64,000 nucleotides of DNA, taken from the NCBI GenBank assembly GCA_016795545.1, contig JAEUGX010000039.1, forward strand, positions 1-64,000. The letters run 5' to 3'. Positions 24,743-34,835 of the stretch are shown here, piece after piece. The notes beneath the pieces are model-generated. The model worked only from the letters and a program-made list of their open reading frames with translations, did not search any database and was not told the origin of the DNA. This DNA is from Opitutaceae bacterium. Its GTDB lineage: Bacteria > Verrucomicrobiota > Verrucomicrobiia > Opitutales > Opitutaceae. The position numbers were made by a program, and so were the translations under genes. How positions within the stretch are numbered: the stretch's first letter is position 1; every line of letters starts with the position of its first letter.

Positions 24743-25513
24743 TCAGCGGGCGGGGGTGGCCGGGGTCTTGGCGCCCGGCGCCGGGGCCGGGGCCGCCCGC
24801 CCGCGAAAGCCCGATATCCCCGTCGCCGGGTCGGCCTGCGCGTGGCGCTTTTCCATGAACTTCCAGCCGCCGATGATCGAGGACAGCACCCCGTGCCCCT
24901 CGACGTAGTCGTGGTAGACCACGAGGTAGACATGGATCACCGTGAAGACCGCAAAGGCCCACATCACCGCGTAGTGGAAGAGCCGGAGATTCTGCTCGCT
25001 GCCGAACAGGGGCGTGACCCAGACAAAGAGCTGCGGCAGCCACGCCTCGCTCATCGGCGCGTACAGCGCGAAGCCCGACCCGATCTGGAACAGCGTCAGC
25101 AGCCCCGTGCCCGCGTAGGTGAAGTACGCCACCGCGTTGTGGCCGAGCGCGGGCACCGGCTGATTGCTGAGCTGCAGGATGTCCACCCGCAGCACGTCCC
25201 AGACCTGCCGGAACTGCGCCCGCGTCAGGGGCAGGAAGTTCCGCCAGTTCGCGTACTTGTTGCCGGCGAAGGCCCAGTAGATTCGGAAGAGGAAGTTGGC
25301 GACGAACACGTACCCGGCGAGGAAGTGCGCGAAGCGCACCGTCCCGAACCAGTACCCGGCCGACGCCTCCGCGCCGCTCAGCAGGGCGGGCGGGTGCGCG
25401 ATCAGGTAGCCGGTGACGCCCAGGACCGTGATGCACAGCGCGTTGATCCAGTGAAACCAGCGCACCGGCTGCTGCCAGACGTAGACCCGTTGGTAGTCGT
25501 GCGAGGCGTACAT
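24743..25513 (-). CDS. hyaC: Ni,Fe-hydrogenase b-type cytochrome subunit
   Basis: A 256-residue diheme membrane cytochrome that anchors the hydrogenase and passes electrons from the small subunit to quinone. It begins MYASHDYQRVYVWQQPVRWFHWINAL, the standard HyaC/HupC start, and has four hydrophobic segments. Candidate heme ligands are His in RWFHWINA, VRFAHFLAGY, LRLFHYAVMW and IHVYLVVYHDY. A Pro/Ala-rich tail of about 30 residues follows the last helix. It lies between hyaB (16 bp) and hyaD (4 bp). Confidence 0.94.
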   Translation of the reverse strand: MYASHDYQRVYVWQQPVRWFHWINALCITVLGVTGYLIAHPPALLSGAEASAGYWFGTVRFAHFLAGYVFVANFLFRIYWAFAGNKYANWRNFLPLTRAQFRQVWDVLRVDILQLSNQPVPALGHNAVAYFTYAGTGLLTLFQIGSGFALYAPMSEAWLPQLFVWVTPLFGSEQNLRLFHYAVMWAFAVFTVIHVYLVVYHDYVEGHGVLSSIIGGWKFMEKRHAQADPATGISGFRGRAAPAPAPGAKTPATPAR

Positions 25514-25529
25514 GGCGGGATCCCCCGGT

Positions 25530-27248
<1,719 letters not shown>

Positions 27249-27261
27249 GGCGGGGCGGGGT

Positions 27262-28410
27262 TCAGGGTTGGCCGGCCTTGGCTTCGGCGCGCTCGGCGTT
27301 CTCGCCGGGCTGCTCGCCGATCTCGGCGCGCTTGCGGATGTTGGTCAGCACCGCGTGGGCCGCGGCGCCGGCCGCCGCCGCCCCGACCGCGGCCACGCCG
27401 AGCCGGTCGGCGGTCGACTCGATGCCGAAGCCGGGGAAGTTCGGGAGCCGCTGGTAGAAGGGACCGTTGTCCCAGAAGTTCGCCTCCGAGCACCCGATGC
27501 ACGGGTGGCCCGACTGGATCGGGAAGCTCACGCCGCCGTTCCAGCGGATCGTGCCGCACGAGTTGTACGTCGACGGCCCGCGGCAGCCCACCTTGTAGAG
27601 GCAGTAGCCCTTGCGCGCGTTCTCGTCGTCGAACGACTCCACGAAAAGGCCCGCGTCGTAGTTGGGCCGGCGGTAGCAGGTGTCGTGCACCCGCCGCGAA
27701 TAGAAGGCCTTCGGCCGGCCGTGGGCGTCGAGCTGCGGGATGCGGTCGAAGGTCAGCAGGTGCACCAGCACGCCGGCCATCACCTCCGCGATGGGCGGGC
27801 AGCCCTGCACGTTCACGATCGGCTTGCCGCCGAGCACGCGGTGGATGGGCGTGGCCACGGTCGGGTTGGGCTTCGCCGCCTGCACGCAGCCGGAGCACGC
27901 GCAGTTGCCCCACGCGATGATCGCCTTCGCGTCCGCCGCGACCTCCTCGACGATCTGCTTCGCCGTCCGGCCGCCGATGCAGCAGTAGACGCCGTCCTCG
28001 GCCAGCGGCACCGAACCCTCGATGCAGAGCAGGTATTCGCCGCGGTACTTGGTGATGGTGTCGCGCAGGCACTGCTCGGCCTGGTGCCCGGAGGCCGCCA
28101 GCAGCGTCTCGGTGTAGTCGAGCGAGATCTTGTCGAGCAGGATGTCGGCCACGATCGGGTGCGAGCTGCGCAGGAACGACTCGCTGCAGCACGTGCACTC
28201 CTGGAAGTGGAGCCAGACGACCGGGATCCGGCGGCGGGTTTCCAGCGCCTGCACCATCTGCGCGACGCCGGACTGCTCGAGTCCGATGCACGCGCCCATC
28301 CAGGCGCAGAACGACAGGAACTCGCGGCGCGACACGCCGCGGGCGCACAGGTGCTCGTAGATGGTCTCCTCACGGGGTGCCGCGGGGCGGGGCTGGATTT
28401 CCGTCTGCAT
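27262..28410 (-). CDS. hyaA: Uptake [NiFe]-hydrogenase small subunit with six-cysteine proximal cluster (O2-tolerant type)
   Basis: Electron-transfer subunit, about 382 residues from the ATG at 28410. It has a Tat signal (SRREFLSFCAW) and a C-terminal TM anchor (AAVGAAAAGAAAHAVL). The proximal-cluster region reads ECTCCSESF and WGNCACSGCVQAAKPNPT: besides the usual ligands it has the two supernumerary Cys (the middle Cys of CTCC and the one in GCVQ) that in E. coli Hyd-1 and Ralstonia MBH make the [4Fe-3S] cluster for O2 tolerance. There is one further Cys in CACSGC. The distal [4Fe-4S] ligands begin with HDTCYRR; the medial [3Fe-4S] region (GYCLYKVGC, SGHPCIGCSE) is intact. This points to group 1d. 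Confidence 0.95.
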   Translation of the reverse strand: MQTEIQPRPAAPREETIYEHLCARGVSRREFLSFCAWMGACIGLEQSGVAQMVQALETRRRIPVVWLHFQECTCCSESFLRSSHPIVADILLDKISLDYTETLLAASGHQAEQCLRDTITKYRGEYLLCIEGSVPLAEDGVYCCIGGRTAKQIVEEVAADAKAIIAWGNCACSGCVQAAKPNPTVATPIHRVLGGKPIVNVQGCPPIAEVMAGVLVHLLTFDRIPQLDAHGRPKAFYSRRVHDTCYRRPNYDAGLFVESFDDENARKGYCLYKVGCRGPSTYNSCGTIRWNGGVSFPIQSGHPCIGCSEANFWDNGPFYQRLPNFPGFGIESTADRLGVAAVGAAAAGAAAHAVLTNIRKRAEIGEQPGENAERAEAKAGQP

Positions 28411-28532
28411 GATCGGGGGGCGAAGTGGCCGCGCTGCGGGCCGGGTCATCGCGTTGGGGGTTGGCGTTGCATCCTGACCTTTCGGGTTGCGGCGACCATA
28501 CCCGACCCGGGGCGTCCCCAGCTATGCGTTAC

Positions 28533-28575
28533 TTGGCAATCAGTGTGCGCATCTTGCGGACGGACCGGTGCGCAC
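28533..28575 (+). promoter_or_regulatory. Candidate sigma-54-type promoter and inverted repeat in the hyaA/hypA divergent region
   Basis: TTGGCAATCAGTGTGC places GG and GC 10 bases apart, the -24/-12 spacing of sigma-54 promoters; the -24 element is good and the -12 element has one mismatch (GTGC for TTGC). It would start transcription about 50 bp before hypA. Overlapping it, GTGCGCA (28545) and TGCGCAC (28569) form an inverted repeat 17 bases apart. The 202-bp region must also contain the hyaA promoter, for which no convincing elements were found. Confidence 0.35.
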
Positions 28576-28612
28576 TGGACAGCGGCGCGCGGCCGGGTGT
28601 TAAGTCCGGCTC

Positions 28613-28957
28613 ATGCACGAGGCCGGCATCATGGCATCCACCCTCGACGCCGTCGGGCGCGCGGCCGCGGCGCACCGGGCGCACCGCGTGGCCCGCATCG
28701 TTCTCCGCATCGGCGACCTGTCCGGCGTCGAGCCCGATGCCCTCCGCTTCGCGTTCGAGGCCCTCGCCCCCCGCACCCGCGCGGCCGGCGCCGAGCTGGC
28801 CATCGAGCGCGTGCCCGCCCGCGCGCACTGCCGCGGCTGCGGCGCCGACTTCGCCGTCGGCGCGGGCTTCATCTTCCGCTGCCCCGGCTGCGGCGACCTG
28901 TCCGGCGACGTCATCGCCGGCCGCGAGCTCGAGCTGCGCCGCATCGAATTCTCCTGA
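28613..28957 (+). CDS. hypA: Hydrogenase nickel insertion protein HypA
   Basis: Nickel metallochaperone, 114 residues, that works with HypB to load Ni into the large subunit. The N-terminal MHEAGI gives the Ni-binding His2, and the zinc site is formed by CRGC and CPGC (HCRGCGADF, FRCPGCGDLSG). First gene of hypABFCD, divergent from hyaA. Confidence 0.96.
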   Translation: MHEAGIMASTLDAVGRAAAAHRAHRVARIVLRIGDLSGVEPDALRFAFEALAPRTRAAGAELAIERVPARAHCRGCGADFAVGAGFIFRCPGCGDLSGDVIAGRELELRRIEFS

Positions 28958-28972
28958 AACCACCCCCCGACC

Positions 28973-29785
28973 ATGAACCCTTCCCCCTCCACACTCGTCG
29001 CGGAAACCCCCGAGGGAGTCCGCATCAGCCTGCTCGGCGGCGCCGCCGCGCGGGCCGGCCGCGCGCTTTCCGGCCCCCTCGCGGCCGAGGTCGCGGCCGC
29101 CCTCCAGTCCAGCCCCCGGGGCGAGGTCGCCGTCCGCGCCGTCGACGTCAACGTGCCGCTGCTCGAGAAGAACGACATCCTCGCCGAGCGCAACCGCGGC
29201 TACTTCCTCGGCCGCGGCCTGGCCGCGCTCAACCTCGTCTCGTCACCGGGCGCCGGCAAAACCACCCTGCTCGCCCGCACCCTCGACGAGTTCGGCGTCC
29301 AGACCAGCTGCGCCGTGCTGGTCGGCGACCTCGAGACGGAGAACGACGGCCGCCGGCTCCAGCGCCCGCACGCGCCCGTGGCCCAGATCACCACCGGCAC
29401 CGTCTGCCACCTCGACGCCGGCATGATCGCCCGCGCCGCGGAGTCCCTCGACCTCGACGGCGTCCGCCTCCTCTTCATCGAGAACGTCGGCAATCTCGTC
29501 TGCCCCGCCTCGTTCGACCTCGGCGAGCAGGTCCGCGTCGTCCTCCTCTCCACCACCGAGGGCGAGGACAAGCCGCTCAAGTATCCGCCCATCTTCAAGT
29601 CCGCCCACCTCGTGCTCCTGACCAAGGTGGACGTCGCCGACGCCCTCGGCTTCGACCGCGCCGCCGCCATCGAGAACATCCGGCGCATCGCCCCCCAGGC
29701 CCGCATCATCCCGCTCTCCGCCCGCTCCGGCGAGGGCCTGCCGGAATGGTACGGGTTCCTGCGCGCCCTCGTCCCGGAACGCTGA
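28973..29785 (+). CDS. hypB: Hydrogenase nickel incorporation GTPase HypB
   Basis: SIMIBI GTPase that drives nickel transfer from HypA, 270 residues. The P-loop is NLVSSPGAGKTTLLARTL; VLVGDLETENDG and TTGTVCHLDAGM hold the switch and the metal-site Cys/His; LLFIENVGNLVCPASFDLGE and LLTKVDVAD are the later G motifs. The N-terminal 55 residues have neither the CXXCGC nickel motif of E. coli HypB nor a polyhistidine stretch, so nickel storage by this protein is unlikely. Lies 15 bp after hypA and 19 bp before hypF. Confidence 0.95.
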   Translation: MNPSPSTLVAETPEGVRISLLGGAAARAGRALSGPLAAEVAAALQSSPRGEVAVRAVDVNVPLLEKNDILAERNRGYFLGRGLAALNLVSSPGAGKTTLLARTLDEFGVQTSCAVLVGDLETENDGRRLQRPHAPVAQITTGTVCHLDAGMIARAAESLDLDGVRLLFIENVGNLVCPASFDLGEQVRVVLLSTTEGEDKPLKYPPIFKSAHLVLLTKVDVADALGFDRAAAIENIRRIAPQARIIPLSARSGEGLPEWYGFLRALVPER

Positions 29786-29804
29786 ACCGCCCGCGCCCCC
29801 CGCC

Positions 29805-32111
29805 ATGCCCTCCTCCCGCCCCGCCGTCGACGTGATGCTCCGCGTGCGCGGGACCGTGCAGGGGGTGGGCTTCCGTCCCTTCGTCCACCGCACCGCCCGG
29901 CAGCTCGGCGTGCACGGCTGGGTGCGCAACGACCCGCAGGGCGTCCTGATCCGCGCCGCCGGCGATCCGGCCAGCGTCGGCGCCCTCGTCTCCGCCCTGC
30001 GCCACGCCGCGCCGCCGGCCGCCCGCGTGCTCGAGGTCCGGCGCCAAACGCCGGGACCGGACGACCTGCCCCCGGGCGACGATTTCGCCATCGGCGCAAG
30101 CGACGTCCGCGCCGCGGCCGTCACCGCCGCGCTGCCGGCCGATCTCGCCCTCTGCGCCGACTGCCGCCGCGAACTGCTCGACCCCGCCGATCGCCGCTAC
30201 CGCTACCCTTTCATCAACTGCACGCAGTGCGGACCGCGCTACTCGATCGCCACCGCCCTCCCCTACGACCGCTCCCGCACGACCATGGCCGGCTTTCCGC
30301 TCTGCCCCGCCTGCCGCCGCGAGTACGGGGACCCCGCCGACCGCCGCTTCCACGCCGAGCCGATCGCCTGCCCCGCCTGCGGCCCCCGCCTCGTGCTCAC
30401 GGACCCCGCCGGCGCCGCCCTCGCCGAACGCGACTCCGCCCTCCGGCGCGCGGCCGCCGCCCTCGCCGCCGGCCGCATCGTGGCGGTCCAGGGCCTCGGC
30501 GGCTACCACCTCATGGGCGCGGCGGCAGACGAGGCCGCCGTGGCCGCGCTGCGCGCCCGCAAGCACCGGGAGGAAAAGCCGCTCGCCGTGATGTTCCGCG
30601 ACCTCGGCCAGCTGCGTCGCTACGCCTCCGTGTCCCCCGCCGCCGCGCGGCTGCTCGAGTCGCCCGCCGCCCCGATCGTCCTCGTGCCGGCGCTGCCCGG
30701 CTCGCCCCTCGCCCCCTCCGTCGCTCCGGGCAACCCGTGGATCGGCGCGCTGCTGCCGTCGACCCCGCTGCATGTGCTCCTCCTCGCGGCCCTGGACGCT
30801 CCCGTCGTCGCCACCAGCGCCAACCTCTCCGAGGAGCCGCTCTGCACGGGCCACGCCGAGGCCCACGCGCGGCTGGCTGGCATCGCCGACCTCTTCCTGG
30901 AACACGACCGCCCGATCGCCCGGCCGGTCGACGATTCCGTGGTCCGGCTCGCGGCCGACGATTCCCCCATCCTGCTCCGCCGCGCCCGCGGACACGCCCC
31001 CGCCCCGCTGGACCTGCCGGGGGACCTGCCCGGCGCCCTGCTCTGCGTCGGCGGACACCTGAAATCCGCGGTCGCCGTCGCCGCCGGCCGCCAGGTGGTG
31101 CTGAGCCCGCACATCGGCGACCTCGGCGGGCTGGCCACCCAGGAGGCTTTCGACCGGACCATCGCCATGCTCGGCGGCCTCTACGGGTCCGACTTCGCCG
31201 CGGTCGCTCACGACCAGCACCCCGGCTACGCCTCCACCCTGCACGCGGTCCGCACCGGCCTGCCCCGCATCGCGGTCCAGCACCACCTCGCCCACGTGCT
31301 CGCCTGCCTCCTCGAGCACCGGCACCCGGCCGAGGACGTGCTGGGCATCGCCTGGGACGGCACGGGCTACGGCGCGGACGGCACGGTCTGGGGCGGCGAG
31401 TTCCTGCTGCTCGGCGGCGGCGCCGCGCGGCGGCTGGCGCGGCTGCGCCCGTTCCGCCTCCCCGGCGGCGAGGCCGCCGTGAGGGACGCGCGCCGCGTCG
31501 CCCTGGCGCTCGCGCACGAATGCGGCCTGTACGCCGACGCCGCGGAACGGCTGGCCGTGCCCGCGGCCGACGCCGCCCACCTGCGCACGATGCTCGACCG
31601 CCGCCTGAACTCGCCCGTGGCCACCAGCGCGGGCCGGCTGTTCGACGCGGCCGGCGCCCTGCTCGGGCTCGGCCGGCGCAACACCTTCGAGGGCCAGCTG
31701 CCGATCGCCGTCGAGACGGCGGCCCGGGGCTGCGCCCGCGATCCCGCCGCCCTGCCGTTTCCCGTCCGCCCGGCGGCGTCGCCGGGCGCCAGCCTGGAGA
31801 TCGACTGGCAGCCGGCGCTGGCCGCGCTCCTCCGCCCCGGACTCGACCCCGGTCCCGCCGCCGCCGCCTTCCACCGCGGCTTGGTCGCCGCCCTGGTGGC
31901 CGTCGCCCGCGCCGCCGGCGCCGGTACGGTCGTGCTGACCGGCGGCTGCTTCCAGAACGCCCTGCTCCACTCGCTGGCCGCCGACGCCCTCGCCGCCGCC
32001 GGCTTCCGGGTCCTCGTGCACCGGGTGCTGCCCCCCAACGACAATGCCCTCGCGGCCGGCCAGGCGCTCGGCGCCCTGCTCGGCCTCACCTCCGTCACGC
32101 TCCCGCGCTGA
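29805..32111 (+). CDS. hypF: Carbamoyltransferase HypF
   Basis: A 768-residue enzyme that turns carbamoyl phosphate into the thiocarbamate on HypE, precursor of the CN ligands. Domains in order are acylphosphatase (RVRGTVQGVGFRPFVHRTA, residues about 12-31), tandem zinc fingers (CADCRRELLDP, NCTQCGPRYS, CPACRREYGDP, CPACGPRL), a YrdC-like domain (about 215-400, including KHREEKPLAVMFRDL and SANLSEEPLC) and a Kae1-like domain (HHLAHVLACLLEH, AWDGTGYGADGTVWGGEF). Full length. Third gene of the hyp operon. Confidence 0.96.
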   Translation: MPSSRPAVDVMLRVRGTVQGVGFRPFVHRTARQLGVHGWVRNDPQGVLIRAAGDPASVGALVSALRHAAPPAARVLEVRRQTPGPDDLPPGDDFAIGASDVRAAAVTAALPADLALCADCRRELLDPADRRYRYPFINCTQCGPRYSIATALPYDRSRTTMAGFPLCPACRREYGDPADRRFHAEPIACPACGPRLVLTDPAGAALAERDSALRRAAAALAAGRIVAVQGLGGYHLMGAAADEAAVAALRARKHREEKPLAVMFRDLGQLRRYASVSPAAARLLESPAAPIVLVPALPGSPLAPSVAPGNPWIGALLPSTPLHVLLLAALDAPVVATSANLSEEPLCTGHAEAHARLAGIADLFLEHDRPIARPVDDSVVRLAADDSPILLRRARGHAPAPLDLPGDLPGALLCVGGHLKSAVAVAAGRQVVLSPHIGDLGGLATQEAFDRTIAMLGGLYGSDFAAVAHDQHPGYASTLHAVRTGLPRIAVQHHLAHVLACLLEHRHPAEDVLGIAWDGTGYGADGTVWGGEFLLLGGGAARRLARLRPFRLPGGEAAVRDARRVALALAHECGLYADAAERLAVPAADAAHLRTMLDRRLNSPVATSAGRLFDAAGALLGLGRRNTFEGQLPIAVETAARGCARDPAALPFPVRPAASPGASLEIDWQPALAALLRPGLDPGPAAAAFHRGLVAALVAVARAAGAGTVVLTGGCFQNALLHSLAADALAAAGFRVLVHRVLPPNDNALAAGQALGALLGLTSVTLPR

Positions 32112-32139
32112 CCCCATCCCCACTCAACCCCTCCCTCCC

Positions 32140-32427
32140 ATGTGTCTCGCCGTTCCCGGAAAAGTCGTGGAGATCGTCGGTGACGACCCGCTCCTCCGCT
32201 CCGCCAAGGTCAGCTTCGCCGGCGTGATCAAGCTCGTCTCCCTCACCTGCACGCCGGAGGCCCGCCTCGGCGACTACGTGCTCGTTCACGTCGGCGTCGC
32301 CATCAGCACGGTCGATCCCGCCGAGGCCGCGGAAACGTTCCGCTACCTGCAGCAGATGGGCGAGCTGGACGGCCTCGAGCTGCCCGCCGCCGCCCCGGCC
32401 GCCCCCGGCGGCCCGCCCGCGCCATGA
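32140..32427 (+). CDS. hypC: Hydrogenase assembly chaperone HypC
   Basis: A 95-residue chaperone that delivers the Fe(CN)2CO unit from HypD to the large subunit. It begins [12 protein letters not shown], with the essential Cys2. An Ala/Pro-rich tail follows residue 80. The ATG at 32140 is fixed by this motif. Its stop overlaps the hypD start (ATGA). Confidence 0.96.
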   Translation: MCLAVPGKVVEIVGDDPLLRSAKVSFAGVIKLVSLTCTPEARLGDYVLVHVGVAISTVDPAEAAETFRYLQQMGELDGLELPAAAPAAPGGPPAP

Positions 32428-33542
32428 AATACGTCGACGAATACCGGGACGCCGCCCTCGTGCGCCAGTTGGCCGCCGCCGTCGGCCGCGCGACGACGCG
32501 CCCCTGGACCATCATGGAGATCTGCGGCGGCCAGACCCACGCCATCGTCAAGTTCGGCCTCGACGACCTCCTGCCCCCCGGGATCACGCTCGTGCACGGG
32601 CCCGGCTGCCCGGTGTGCGTGACCAGCGCCGAGCTCATCGACCAGGCGGTGTCCCTGGCCCTCGACCACGGCGCCATCCTCTGCTCCTTCGGCGACATGC
32701 TGCGGGTGCCGGGCACAGGCATCGACCTGCTGACCGCGAAGGCCCGCGGGGCCGACGTGCGGATCGTGTACTCGCCGCTCGACGCCGTCGCGCTCGCGCG
32801 CACCGAGCCCGGCCGACCGGTGGTCTTCTTCGCCGTGGGGTTCGAGACGACCGCGCCGGCCAACGCCATGTCCGTGCTGGCCGCGGAGGCCCAGGGGGTG
32901 TCCAATTACTCGATCCTCACCTCGCATGTCCTCGTGCCGCCCGCGATGCGCGCCATCCTGGGCTCGCCCGAAAACCGCGTGCAGGGCTTCCTCGCCGCCG
33001 GCCACGTCTGCACCATCATGGGCACCGCCGAGTACGGGCCGATCGCCGCCGCCCACCACGCGCCCATCATCATCACGGGATTCGAACCCGTCGACATCCT
33101 CGAGGGCATCCTGCGCTGCGTCCGGCAGCTCGAGCAGGGCCGCGCCGAGGTGGAGAACGCCTACGCGCGCGCCGTCCGCGCCGAGGGCAACCCCCACGCC
33201 CGCGCGCTCGTGGAGCGCGTCTTCGCCGTCGCCGACCGCGACTGGCGCGGCCTCGGCGTCATCCCCCGCAGCGGTCTCGCCGTGCGCCCCGCCTACGCCG
33301 CGTTCGACGCCGCCCGGCGCTTCCGCCTGGCCGCCTCCGGCCGGGACGCCGGCACCGCGTGCATCAGCGGCGAGATCATGCGCGGCGTGAAAAAGCCGCA
33401 CGACTGCCCCGCCTTCGGCACCCGCTGCACGCCCGAGCACCCGCTCGGCGCGCCCATGGTTTCGAGCGAGGGCGCCTGCGCCGCCTACTACCGCTACCGC
33501 AGCCGGGCCCTGCGGCCCGTCGAGACGCCAGCCCCGGCCTGA
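32424..33542 (+). CDS. hypD: Hydrogenase iron-cofactor assembly protein HypD
   Basis: Iron-sulfur scaffold on which Fe(CN)2CO is built, 372 residues. Visible motifs are [12 protein letters not shown] (active-site Cys), [21 protein letters not shown], and the C-terminal four-cysteine [4Fe-4S] region, from CISGEIMRG through [18 protein letters not shown] to [12 protein letters not shown]. Translationally coupled to hypC. Last plus-strand gene of the hyp operon; hypE lies downstream on the other strand. Confidence 0.96.
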   Translation: MKYVDEYRDAALVRQLAAAVGRATTRPWTIMEICGGQTHAIVKFGLDDLLPPGITLVHGPGCPVCVTSAELIDQAVSLALDHGAILCSFGDMLRVPGTGIDLLTAKARGADVRIVYSPLDAVALARTEPGRPVVFFAVGFETTAPANAMSVLAAEAQGVSNYSILTSHVLVPPAMRAILGSPENRVQGFLAAGHVCTIMGTAEYGPIAAAHHAPIIITGFEPVDILEGILRCVRQLEQGRAEVENAYARAVRAEGNPHARALVERVFAVADRDWRGLGVIPRSGLAVRPAYAAFDAARRFRLAASGRDAGTACISGEIMRGVKKPHDCPAFGTRCTPEHPLGAPMVSSEGACAAYYRYRSRALRPVETPAPA

Positions 33543-33636
33543 ACCCCGTCCGGCGCCCGCCCGCCAGTCGAAGGCCCAAGGCCGGGACGACCGCGCGGAA
33601 GGCCCTCTCTTCTGGCAGCCCTGCCCGGGAAGGTCG

Positions 33637-33656
33637 GAATCGGCCGAGGCCGATTC
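33637..33656. terminator. Palindromic hairpin between converging hypD and hypE
   Basis: GAATCGGC-CGAG-GCCGATTC forms a perfect 8-bp stem with a 4-base loop in the 138-bp gap between the two stop codons. It could act on both strands, though no long T run follows. Confidence 0.45.
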
Positions 33657-33680
33657 TCGCTGCACTCACCCGAATGATCC

Positions 33681-34748
33681 TCAGCAGATCCGCGGCAGCT
33701 GCTCGCCGCTCAGCCGGTCGACGATCCTCTCCGCGCCGATCAGGCTGCGCTGGGTGACCAGGCCCGCGGGCCCGGCCTTCACCTCGCCGATGACGACCGC
33801 GGGGCCGCCCGGCGCGTGGCTGCCGATGATGTCCGCCGCCTGCGCGGCCTGGGCGGCGGGCACGCAGCACAGGAAGCGGCCCTCGTTGGCGACGTAAAAG
33901 GGGTCCAGTCCCAGGATCTCGCAGGCCCCGGCGACCGGCTCGGTGACCGGCACCTTGGCGGCGTCGATCGCGATCGCGAGCCCCGACGACTCGGCCAACT
34001 CCACCAGCGCGGTGGCGAGCCCGCCGCGGGTCAGGTCGCGCAGGCAGTGGACCTCCAGTCCGGCGTCCAGCAGGGCCCGGACCGGCGCCGCCAGCGCGGC
34101 GCAGTCGCTTTCGATCGGGCTTTCAAAGGCGAGGCCCGCCCGCGTGGCCATGATCGCCAGGCCGTGTCGGCCCACGTCGCCGCTCAGCACCACCGCGTCG
34201 CCCGCCCGCAGGCTCGAGGGGGCGATGGTCAGCGGCGTCTCGACCAGGCCGACGCCGGCGGTGGTGACGTAGAGTCCGTCACCCTTGCCGCGCTCGACCA
34301 CCTTCGTGTCGCCGGTGACGATCGTCACCCCCGCGGCGGCGGCGGCCTGCTGCATCGAGCGGACGATCTTTTCCAGTGTGGCCACCGGAAGACCCTCCTC
34401 CAGGATGAAGCCGGCACTGAGCCAGAGGGGCCGCGCGCCGCACATGCCGAGGTCATTTACCGTGCCGTTCACCGCCAGCTTGCCGATGTCGCCGCCCGGA
34501 AAAAAGAGCGGGCTGACGACGTGCGCGTCGGTGGTGAACGCCAGACGCCCGCCCCCCGGGATCTTCAGCAGGGCCCCGTCGTGCTGCGTGTCGAGCGCGG
34601 CGTTGGCGAACGCCGGCCGGAACACGCGGTCGATGAGGTCCTGCGTCAGCCTGCCGCCACCACCGTGGCCGACGGTGATCTCCGTCCGGTGCGTCAGCGG
34701 GACGGGGCAGGTGGTAAAACCGGAGGACGTGGAGCCGGTATCTGACAT
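33681..34748 (-). CDS. hypE: Hydrogenase carbamoyl-dehydratase HypE
   Basis: A 355-residue PurM-like ATPase that dehydrates the C-terminal thiocarbamate to thiocyanate for CN ligand synthesis with HypF. Motifs are [49 protein letters not shown] and [15 protein letters not shown], and it ends with PRIC, the catalytic C-terminal Cys. Oddity: it is on the opposite strand from hypABFCD, convergent with hypD, so its expression is separate from the other hyp genes. Confidence 0.96.
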   Translation of the reverse strand: MSDTGSTSSGFTTCPVPLTHRTEITVGHGGGGRLTQDLIDRVFRPAFANAALDTQHDGALLKIPGGGRLAFTTDAHVVSPLFFPGGDIGKLAVNGTVNDLGMCGARPLWLSAGFILEEGLPVATLEKIVRSMQQAAAAAGVTIVTGDTKVVERGKGDGLYVTTAGVGLVETPLTIAPSSLRAGDAVVLSGDVGRHGLAIMATRAGLAFESPIESDCAALAAPVRALLDAGLEVHCLRDLTRGGLATALVELAESSGLAIAIDAAKVPVTEPVAGACEILGLDPFYVANEGRFLCCVPAAQAAQAADIIGSHAPGGPAVVIGEVKAGPAGLVTQRSLIGAERIVDRLSGEQLPRIC

Positions 34749-34835
34749 GCCCCCAGTGTGCGCGCGCGGGCGGAAAGCCCGAGCCTATTTGATGCGCAGG
34801 GCGTGCCAGAGGCTGCGCATTTCTTGCGGGCCGCG

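Noticed and set aside
28455-28470. A second GG-N10-GC arrangement with TTGCA upstream of hypA
   Set aside because: The -24 part is only a run of G, likely by chance in this composition; the copy at 28533 is better.
29706-32123. Long minus-strand frame opposite hypF
   Set aside because: Low-complexity Gly/Ala/Arg sequence opposite a gene with clear domains; no family features.
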